A stretch of DNA of 13,965 bases from Pseudomonadota bacterium. GTDB taxonomy: Bacteria > Desulfobacterota > Desulfobacteria > Desulfobacterales > Desulfobacteraceae. A program made the translations under genes and the position numbers. The notes beneath the pieces are model-generated. The model was not told the origin of the DNA. It made no database searches and worked only from the letters and a program-made list of their open reading frames with translations. Location of the stretch: positions 1-13,965 of the forward strand of contig JAHIVS010000542.1 in assembly GCA_018816605.1 (NCBI GenBank). Direction: 5' to 3'. Positions 1-8,100 of the stretch are shown here, piece by piece (positions within the stretch are counted from its first letter, which is position 1; each line of letters starts with the position of its first letter).

Positions 1-113
1 CACCATTTATCACGGCTTTCCTGGAGCATGCCGGGGTAAAAAAGCCATTCAACATGGTCTCCCAAGGCATTGGCCCGGGAAAGGGCGGCAAGGTATCGGG
101 AGAATCGCTTCAT
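1..113 (-). CDS. Unidentified protein, N-terminal 37 codons only (runs off left edge)
   Basis: A minus-strand reading frame opens with the ATG at 113-111 and stays open to the window edge. It begins MKRFSRYLAALSRANALGDH and continues with an aromatic stretch ending near WLFYPGM. The ATG overlaps the stop codon of the upstream CooT-family gene as TAATG, a typical arrangement for translational coupling, and no separate Shine-Dalgarno sequence is obvious. I do not recognise the family from this fragment. There is no signal peptide or membrane helix in the visible part. It is probably the last visible member of the minus-strand operon that starts with the ExeA-like ATPase. The overlap and uninterrupted frame support a real gene, but 37 codons are too few to be certain. 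Confidence 0.5.
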   Translation of the reverse strand, partial: MKRFSRYLAALSRANALGDHVEWLFYPGMLQESRDKW

Positions 114-304
114 TACAAAGCTTTGAGTATTATCTTATGGCCCATGAGATTGATCTCCTCGATAATGCCGGTCACTTCCATGCGTTCTCCCAGAAGGCCT
201 CTGAGCAAAAAAGAGTTGTTTTCTGCCGGTGTAATGGCGGCCACATTTTCCATGATCAGTCTTTCCGTATCATTTTCTTTTAAGTATACATTTGATTCGC
301 ACAT
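113..304 (-). CDS. CooT-family small nickel-binding protein
   Basis: This 63-residue protein begins MCESNVYL and ends with a segment around INLMGHKIILKAL. The overall pattern is MCE-NVY, a central 'M-NV..I.P' segment, a 'LLG' turn and a final 'I..I-LM-HKI-L' strand. It matches the CooT-like family of very small proteins, whose founding member binds nickel through the cysteine at position 2 and is needed for maturation of carbon monoxide dehydrogenase. Cys2 is present here. The length fits the family. A Shine-Dalgarno-like AAAGGA lies about eight bases before the ATG. The gene follows the phosphoesterase by 21 bp and overlaps the next gene as TAATG, so it is probably in an operon. No CO dehydrogenase gene is visible, and many CooT homologues occur outside cooCTJ clusters, so nickel binding is inferred from family membership only. 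Confidence 0.75.
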   Translation of the reverse strand: MCESNVYLKENDTERLIMENVAAITPAENNSFLLRGLLGERMEVTGIIEEINLMGHKIILKAL

Positions 305-325
305 TGTATCTTTCCTTTGTAAAAT

Positions 326-1021
326 TTATGGGAACCCGGATTCCATACCATTCCCATTTCCGGGTTGCAAGAAATTTACCCGTGGAAGGTCTGTTTTTTC
401 AATATCAATGAGTGCCCCATGGCTTTTTTGACCCATGGCACAATTTACAATCAGGGTGTTTTTTACAAACCCTGTTCCGGCCTGTTCGTGGATGTGACCA
501 CACAGGACCATTCTGGGCTGTGTGATTTCAATAAAGTCAAACAGGTTTTGGCTCCCGGCACAAATTTTTTTGCCCACCCGATCACAAACACCCCTGGGCG
601 GCGGATGGACCACCAGGATGGTCTCTTTGTTGATCCGGGGCAAAAGGGTTTTTAGCAATCGGTTTTCTCCCAGACAGATTCTGGATGCAAAGGGAAGGGG
701 GATGGTTCCGTTTGCCCCCATGAAGGGAATGCCGTGAACCAAATGGGGGGAGGCTGTCAAAAGCGTCAGGCCACCGGTGTCGGCCAGGCGGCTTTCCGTT
801 TGTTTGAAATCGGAATTTCCCCGGATGCAGAGAACTGGAAGGCAGGTACCCGGTAGACCTTTTATCCGGCCTAGCCGGGAAATGGTGGACTGCCATCCAA
901 AATAGGAAGTGATATCTCCGGCAATAACGATCAGGTCCGGAGAAAATTTATTTACGACAGAACAAAGGATCTCAATTCTCTCTTTTTTCCCGTGGATGTC
1001 GGCGACCGCATAAATACGCAT
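326..1021 (-). CDS. Calcineurin-like metallophosphoesterase (231 aa)
   Basis: The protein starts MRIYAVADIHG and carries the metal-site motifs of the calcineurin-like phosphoesterase fold in order: ADIHG (Asp8, His10), AGDIT near residue 40, RGNSD (the GNxD/E motif) in the middle, VVHPPP, and CGHIHE (the GHxH motif) near residue 180. These residues normally bind two divalent metals and hydrolyse phosphomono- or diesters; the substrate cannot be predicted. The frame is open for 89 more codons upstream to 1288, but that stretch overlaps the ExeA-like gene and is low-complexity out-of-frame sequence. I therefore place the start at 1021, where the conserved family N-terminus begins. It lies 10 bp after the ATPase stop. 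No signal peptide is seen, so it is probably cytoplasmic. The gene is likely co-transcribed with its neighbours on both sides. Confidence 0.88.
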   Translation of the reverse strand: MRIYAVADIHGKKERIEILCSVVNKFSPDLIVIAGDITSYFGWQSTISRLGRIKGLPGTCLPVLCIRGNSDFKQTESRLADTGGLTLLTASPHLVHGIPFMGANGTIPLPFASRICLGENRLLKTLLPRINKETILVVHPPPRGVCDRVGKKICAGSQNLFDFIEITQPRMVLCGHIHEQAGTGFVKNTLIVNCAMGQKSHGALIDIEKTDLPRVNFLQPGNGNGMESGFP

Positions 1022-1031
1022 AAAAGCCTGT

Positions 1032-2072
1032 CTAAAGGAAGAGGAGAAACCCGGTAAATGCCAGCAACACGAAAATGGCAATTGCAGCAAAAAAGAGTAT
1101 CTGCCGGTTTTTTTTCTTTTCCAATGTGGCTGTTGTAATATGGTTCTGGTGCTCATCGGCCATGCGGTTTGAAGCTGTCTGGGTGTCTGGGGCCACCGGG
1201 ACTGGCTCTGCCGTCTCTTCATCAATGGGTTTTTGGGGGGCTGCCTGTTTGTTTTCCGGTACAATGGCAATGGAAAGGTCCTTGGCACATTCGTTCACAA
1301 TGGGTGCCCCTATCTGCTCTAAGTTTTGGACAAAGCCCGTCAGCAAGGCATGGTCACACAGAATATTGATTTTACGGGGCAGCCCCCTGGCATACCGGTG
1401 GATACTCTGAACGGCATCGGGAGTGAAAATTCTTTTTGAAGTACCGGCCACCTGAAGGCGGTATCTGATATATTCATCTGTTTCTTCAAGTACAAGGGCA
1501 TCGATATTATAATTTAAGGTGATTCTTTGTCTCAGGGCTCGGTTTTCAGGTCTGGATAGTTTTTGCCTCAGCTCATGCTGGCCCACAAGAAAAGTGTGGA
1601 TCAGGCTTTGGCCCTCTTTTTCTATATTTGAAAAGAGCCGGATCTCTTCCAGAAGTGTATGGGATAACAATTGGGCTTCGTCCACCACCAGCAATACTTT
1701 TCTGTTTTTTGCATTTGCATTCCTTAAAAATCGGCCAAAGTGAATCAGAAAATTGCTTTTTGACCGGAATTCTCGTTTGCTCCCATAGGCGGCGGCAATA
1801 TAGTTTAAAAAGTCGAGCCCCTCCAGATTGGGATTGGTGATACAGACCCGGATCACACGTTTGTCCAGGGATTTAAACAGGGCATTGATCAGGGTGGTCT
1901 TTCCTGTCCCCACATCTCCGGTCAGCAGCAGAATCCCGGTGTGACCCTCTCCCTGGATACCGTATTTCAACATGGAGATGGCCTCCCTGTGTTTTTCTCC
2001 AAGCCAGAGAAACGTCGGATCCGTACTGATTTGAAAGGGTTTTGCTTTTAAACCGTAAAAGGATGTGTACAT
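1032..2072 (-). CDS. ExeA/GspA-like AAA ATPase with C-terminal membrane anchor
   Basis: This 346-residue protein begins MYTSFYGLKAKPFQISTDP, the characteristic opening of ExeA/GspA-type AAA ATPases. The Walker A motif GDVGTGKTT is at residues 52-60. The Walker B motif VLLVVDEAQ ends with Asp131-Glu132-Ala-Gln. A sensor/arginine region follows near RALRQRITL and the GLPRKINILCD segment. After about residue 270 comes a Pro/Ala/Glu-rich linker, then a basic stretch (EKKKNR) and one hydrophobic helix from about residue 323 to the last residue. This suggests a cytoplasmic ATPase anchored by its tail. Relatives act in type II secretion (ExeA, with ExeB) or sit in exosortase/PEP-CTERM and polysaccharide loci. 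Neither kind of partner is visible here, so the process it serves is unknown. The peptidoglycan-binding domain of longer ExeA proteins is absent. There is no strong Shine-Dalgarno sequence. It heads the four-gene minus-strand run. Confidence 0.88.
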   Translation of the reverse strand: MYTSFYGLKAKPFQISTDPTFLWLGEKHREAISMLKYGIQGEGHTGILLLTGDVGTGKTTLINALFKSLDKRVIRVCITNPNLEGLDFLNYIAAAYGSKREFRSKSNFLIHFGRFLRNANAKNRKVLLVVDEAQLLSHTLLEEIRLFSNIEKEGQSLIHTFLVGQHELRQKLSRPENRALRQRITLNYNIDALVLEETDEYIRYRLQVAGTSKRIFTPDAVQSIHRYARGLPRKINILCDHALLTGFVQNLEQIGAPIVNECAKDLSIAIVPENKQAAPQKPIDEETAEPVPVAPDTQTASNRMADEHQNHITTATLEKKKNRQILFFAAIAIFVLLAFTGFLLFL

Positions 2073-2174
2073 AATGTGTATCTTAAGCGCATGTTAAGGG
2101 ATTCTGGAATTCTTTATGGTTGCCTATTTGCTTTTAAATAAGGATTTACCAGCGTGCAGGGCATAAATCAAGGG
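2073..2174. other. 102-bp gap between the NRPS stop and the ExeA-like start; no clear signal
   Basis: This AT-rich spacer separates the end of the NRPS gene from the ATPase gene on the same strand. I find no stem-loop followed by a T-run that would convincingly terminate NRPS transcription. I also find no good -35/-10 pair at a usual distance for the ATPase gene. Read-through from the NRPS promoter into the ATPase operon therefore cannot be excluded. Confidence 0.4.
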
Positions 2175-5100
2175 CTAATCTGTCAAAATCAAAGGGTTCT
2201 TTTGCACAAGGTTAGCCTCGGGCCTTTCCAGGGCATCAATAACCGTGTTGATTTGTGTTGGTTTAAACCAGTCCCTGTGGGTGGCGGCCACTTCAATGCG
2301 GATCAATTCCCCCTGGATATAGTTTCGCAACTGGGGATCAAATTTTTCTTTCCATTTTCGGGTATCCAGAACAATGGCATCTCCGGTATAGGGAAGCGGC
2401 ATATAGGATTCATATGCTTTCCAGAATGAGGATTCCATGAGTCTGAATTGAAGTGCTTCGGGTACCGGTCTTCCCAGAAAAATATAAAATCTTTCCTTTT
2501 TATTATCCAGGGCAAGGGAATACATGTGGAGTTTTTCTTTTGTTTTGGGAATGATTTTTTTCAGGACATGACCCAGACCAAATCGGAGGATCCCTTTTAA
2601 ATGGTGGCCCACAAAGGAGGACAATCCTTTTTTTTGCCAGAATTCGTCGATCAGCACAAGCCGTTCCACAGTTTTTCCCATACCGGCCAGCTGGGAAGCG
2701 ATTTCAAAGGCTGCAATGGAATACCGGCAGAATCCGATAATGATATAGGGGCCTGTGGGATTTGCCTGGAGAATCTCTGTTACGTTGTTCCGGGCGATTT
2801 CCCACAGGTCCATGGGGATGATTCTCTGGTTGATGGTTTTATGGGCAAAAACGGTGACGGTGTAAAAAGGATGGCCTTTGAGGTCCTGGTGCCGATAAGC
2901 CTGGGTGTCTTCATTGGTGCCGGCGATGAAAAAAATGGGGGGGTTCTCTCCTTCTTCCCGGATAATTTTTATATTGGTGAATTCAAAATGGACGTCTTTT
3001 TTCCGGAGCACATGGGCAAGTTCCCTTAGGACGGGAAACTTGAATATCGCCAGTACCGGTATGGAAATATTGAATTTTTTTTCAATGGCTGTTGCCAGTC
3101 GAATGGCGGTCAATGAAGATCCGCCAATTTCAAAAAAATTATCCGTCGGGCCTAAGGTGGTGGTCTTTAAAATGGTTTCCCAGATTTCTTTTAAATTGGT
3201 TTCATATCTGTCTTGGAATTGGTTTTCCGGTATTCTGGGATCAGATGTCAGAGCAAGGCTGTCCTTATCCGGGGTGTCGGGTTTAATGCCGCTGGTTTCG
3301 GAAAGTATTTTTTCCAGTGCCGTATAGTCAATTTTTCCGGAAGCGGTATGGGGCAGGGCCTTGACGCTTACCAGGGCTGAAGGGACCATGTATTCCGGGA
3401 GCCTTTCCTGCATCCAGAGTTTAAAGTCCTGGAAATTCAAGGTTTCCCCATCTGCCGGGACCATAAAGGCAATTGTTTTTAAATTGTCGTCGGCATCCCT
3501 GGACACGACAATGGCAAACGCTTTGATCTGATCGTGGGCCAGAGCTGTTTTTTCGATTTCTCCGGGTTCAACTCTGAACCCCCTGATTTTTATCTGCCGG
3601 TCAATTCTGCCCAGAAAAATGACCTGCCCCGATGACAGCATCGTGGCATGGTCCCCGGTTTTAAAGAATCGATCCTTGTTTGGCAGTGCATCGATTGTGA
3701 CAAAGGCCTTTCGGGTTTGAGCGTCCCTGTTCAGATATCCCCTGGCAATCTGGGGCCCGCCAATATACAGTTCTCCTCTTATCCCCGGGGGGGCGGGTTG
3801 GTTAAAATGGTTGAGAATGCACAGGCTGACCCGGGGAAAGGGAATACCAATGGGCACCTGTCCTGCTTCCAGATTATTGTGGGACAGATCGGCAAAGGTA
3901 ATTGCCACTGTGGTTTCTGTGGGGCCGTAGGTGTTGACAAGTCGAATATCATCGGCAATATGGGCTTGCCAATGCCTCACTTTGTTCAGGTTGGCCTCCT
4001 CTCCGCCAATGATAACCAGGCGCAATTGATCGGGAATGGCCAGGGTGTGGATCTGGTCTGCGATCATGTGCCAATAGGCCGTGGGCAGATCAATCACCGT
4101 CAATTGATGGATCCGGCAGAAATCAAAAAACTGTGCCGGGGTTTGGACCAGTTCCCTGGGCTTGATCACAAGGGTGGCCCCGGAAAACAGGGTTGGGTAG
4201 ATTTCTTCAGCCGAGGCATCAAAGCTGATGGATGCAAACTGCAGCACCCTGTCACTGGGCCCGATATCATAGGTGTCTGTGGCTGCCCGGGTGAAAGAAA
4301 CAAGAGCGCTGTGTTCAATGATCACTCCTTTGGGAACCCCGGTGGATCCGGATGTGTAGATGATATAGGCCATATTGTCAGGGGTCACCTGGGTGGACGG
4401 ATTAAGGGTCGCCATCTGTTTTATTTCCAAAAGATCCCTGTCCATCAAAACGATCTGGGCTGTGGTGTTTCCAAGTTTATTCAGGTTCGGGTCCGTGGTA
4501 ATAATGATATCCGGCCCTGCATCCTTTAAAATCTGCCGGGTTCTTTCCTTGGGATAGGTAATATCCAGGGGGATATAGCAGCATCCGGATTTGAGCACGC
4601 CCAGCAGGACGGCAATTAAATTTGTATTCTGTTCCAGGAGGAGCAATACTTTTTTTTCAGGCCCGCCGCCCTTGGTGATAAGAAAGAGGGCAATCTGGTT
4701 TGCAAAGGCATTTAATTGCTCGTAGCTCAAGGTTTGTTGTCCGTCTGTCACGGCGGGCGCTTTCCGATTGATGGAGGCCTGGATTTCAAACAGATGATGG
4801 ATACAGCTTCTCGGTTTCAGATGGCGTTGCAGGGTATTGAGTTTTTCTGCAATCCCTGTTTTTTCCGTTTCGGTTAGAATCGGAAGTTCCATGAGACAGG
4901 CGCCCGGATTTTCCGATGCAGATTTTAAAAAAACGGCAAAATGATCCAGGATCTGTCGGGTGGTCTGGGCATTAAATTTCCGCTGGTCATATTCAATGGA
5001 GACAACCATGTCGTCGGTTCCCTGAACCGCCAGAAAAATTGCTGCAGGTGTTCTTTCAAAAAGGGAAATGCGGGAACAGGAAATAGCCCCTTTGTATTGG

Positions 5101-8100
5101 CTTAGTGCGGCATCAAGGGAATGGTAATCATAGGAAAAATAGATCTCTGAAAGGGGCAGGGTCCCTTGAATCGGGCTTAGGGCATGGATGTCGGTGAGGG
5201 ACAGGTGTTCATTTTTTCGGATATCCTGCCATTGTTTACGGATGCCTGAAACAAAGTCGATCAGTGGCTGGTCCGGCTGGATGCGGATCCTCACGGGAAC
5301 AGTGTTGATATACATTCCTGTTTTGTCATCCCGGCTTTGTTCAAAATTTCTAACCGAAATGGTGGCGCCAAAAAGGATATCTGTGTTTCCGGTATAATGG
5401 CTGAGCAGTATGGCCCAGGCGCCCATTAAAAATGAATTCAGGGTGATGTCGTTTTCCTGGCACATTTCTTTTAATTTCCGGGCGGTTATCGGGGATATGG
5501 GGGCTTCGTGGAGGCCGGTGGCAAGGGGAATGGCATGCTGCTGCCTTCTTTTCCGGGCCAGCAATTTTTTTTGCATCCTGAAGGGGAAGACCAGGGGTTT
5601 GTTAAACCCTTTAAGGTACTGGGCCCAGAATTTTTTTGCCATTGTCTGCTTTTGCCGGGTCAACCAGAGGATATAATGTTTAAATGATCCGGCCGGTGCC
5701 AGATCAATGGCCGGATTCTGGTAAGCAAGAAACAAATCGCGCAAGATGAAGACCATTGACCTGCCGTCGGCAATGCAGTGATGAAAGCTCCAGATACAGG
5801 TATACCGGCGGGCATTGGTTTTGAAAAGTGCCACCCGGAATGCCGGTGGTTTGTACAAAGGAAACCCCAGGCGCCGGTCTGCCTTGAGAAACATGTCCAG
5901 GTATTCTTTTTTCTCAGATGCGTTAATGCTACTCCAGTCATTGTATTCGATTTTCAGGGGCTTTATCGGAGCAATGCATTGTTCCGGATAATCAAGTCCT
6001 TTCCAGGTGAATCCCAGCCTCAGGATATCATGGTGGGCAATGATGCGTTCCCATGCCCGGGTAAAACGCTGGAAATCAATCTCCTGGTCCATGCTAAACA
6101 GAATCTGTTCCACATAGCAGCCGGCCCCCTGGGGTGCCCTCAGGGTTTCCATGAGCATGCCGTGCTGCATGGGAGAGAGAGGAAAGGTGTTCAGGCCCAT
6201 GATGGTATCAAGGGTGGATTCCGGCTGCGCAAGTGCATTTTCCATGATTTTCATGAATCGGGTTGCCAGGTGTTCCATTTCCATGGCAGAAAAAGCCTGG
6301 GTTCTGTATTTAAACCATCCGGTTACCCCGTCTTTTTTTTCATACAATTCCAGGGTGATATCCGTATTGGCCGCACTGGTTTTAAAATGGACATAATCGG
6401 ACTGGGTTCCCAAAAGATCAAGATTGGGAAATGCCATGGTCTGCATCAGGAAAAGGGACTGAAAGACAGTGGAGGTTGGGCCTGAGTCCCTGCCTTGTTC
6501 CCGGCAGAATTTGCTGATGCGCTGGAAGGGAATATGCCCATATTGAAAAAGAGTGTCCAAATTTTTTTTAACCTGGGTCAGAAATCGGTCAAATGTCATG
6601 TCCAGGTGGATACGATTTCTTGCAACCAATGTGTTCATTAAAAACCCAATCAAAGATTCTGTTTCGACCAGGTTCCTTCCGGCATGGGCAATGCCTGTCA
6701 CCTGGTCATCCTCATGGGTATGGGTGAACAAAAGAATCTGAAAAAAAGAAAGCAGAACGGCAAAAGCACTGGTGTTATGTTCCCGGGCAATTTTTTTTAT
6801 CTGCTGATACTGGTCTGCCGATATTTCAAGAGGCAGGACCCTGGCTTCAAACCCCTCAGTTGCCGGGCTGTTCTGGGGCAGATCCTTAAGATAGCGGGTG
6901 AAGAAAGGGGTTGCGGCCTGCCATTTTTCTGCCGCCGTATGGGTTTGTGAAATAACATATCCGGGGTATGACATCCCCTGATCTTTCATTTGTACGGCAT
7001 TTCCCAGAACAAGCTGCCCGTAGACCCGGTTCAGCTCCCGGACAAACAGGCCGGCGGACCACCCGTCAAAAATAAGGTGATGGAAGGTAAAACAAAGGAT
7101 GGATTCTTGGGTTTTTGTCGTTAACACAGCGGTTCTGAAAAGGGGGCCGTTTTCAAGATCAAAGACAGTTTCCACCTGTTTTCGGATCCATTCCTGTTGT
7201 ACTGGACGTTCCATCTCCCGGGTCTGGGTGATGGTAAATTCAAGGGGATATGGTTTTTTCGCCTGGCAGGGCTGATCGTTTTCAAGAAAAAAAACAGTAT
7301 CCAGGGAGGTGTTGTGGTTCTGGATAAAGCGGATCGCCGCTTTGAGCCGATCAAGATCCAGTTTGCCAGATATCCTGTAAACAAGGGGAATATGGTAGAC
7401 CGGGGTGCCGGGGGTGAGCTGTTCAAACATCCAGATAAGCTGTTGATCGGGAAGAAGGGGAAGCCTGTCCTTTGGAATCTGGCTATTGCCGGGTGAATCC
7501 GGCAGATCAGGTGCCTTGGCGCTTGACCGGCTTTCCTGGGTTACCCGGCAGGAAAACGCTTTGAGTTCGGGAGAATCGAACAATTCATTCAGGTGCAGGT
7601 TGATCTTAAACAGCTGATTGATTCGGGATACGATTTTGACCCCCAGTATGGAATCTCCGCCCAGCAGATAAAAATTGTCATTGGGTGATATCGGGGTTTT
7701 CCCCAATACCTGTTCCCAAATTTTTCCAATCTGAGCTTCCTGATCCCTGTCCTGAAATGGGGTTGGCCCTTGTGACGATTTTTCAGAATGAAGCATTTTG
7801 TCGTCAGGGGCTGTACCCTTGTCCTTTCTTTTGATGAGGGCGTTGCGGTCAATTTTTCCCTGGGGGGTCTGGGGCAGGGTCTTAAGTCCTATCACGGCTG
7901 AGGGCAGAAGGGTTCTTGGCAGCTTTGATCGCAAAAAGTCAAACACGGCAGCTGTGTCCGGCATGCCGTCCACATAGGCTGTGAGCACTTTATCGTGCGG
8001 CGGATCCTGTTTTAAGACCACGGCTGCCTGGGATATGCCGGGGAAAGCAATGAGCGTGTTTTCTATTTCTCCGGGTTCGATTCTCACGCCCCTGTGCTTT

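Noticed and set aside
1022..1288. 89-codon upstream extension of the phosphoesterase frame
   Set aside because: It overlaps the ExeA-like gene in another frame, has low-complexity Gln/Arg/Pro-rich translation with no family resemblance, and precedes the conserved MRIYAVADIHG start.
1032..2072. ExeA-like ATPase as part of an exosortase/PEP-CTERM or type II secretion locus
   Set aside because: No exosortase, PEP-CTERM protein, polysaccharide or secretin gene is in the window.
3648..4529. 293-codon plus-strand open frame antisense to the NRPS
   Set aside because: It is a shadow of the A2 domain coding strand, with Gly-rich, motif-free translation. The NRPS frame is unambiguous there.
5778..6485. 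235-codon plus-strand open frame antisense to the C2 and C1 domains
   Set aside because: There are no recognisable motifs, and it lies fully within conserved C-domain coding sequence on the other strand.
6180..7465. First condensation domain read as an epimerisation domain because T1 has GGDSI
   Set aside because: Its motifs (FHHLIFDGWS followed by LFVREL, and IGFLMNTLVAR) fit condensation domains better than E domains. The idea is kept only as a low-interest question.
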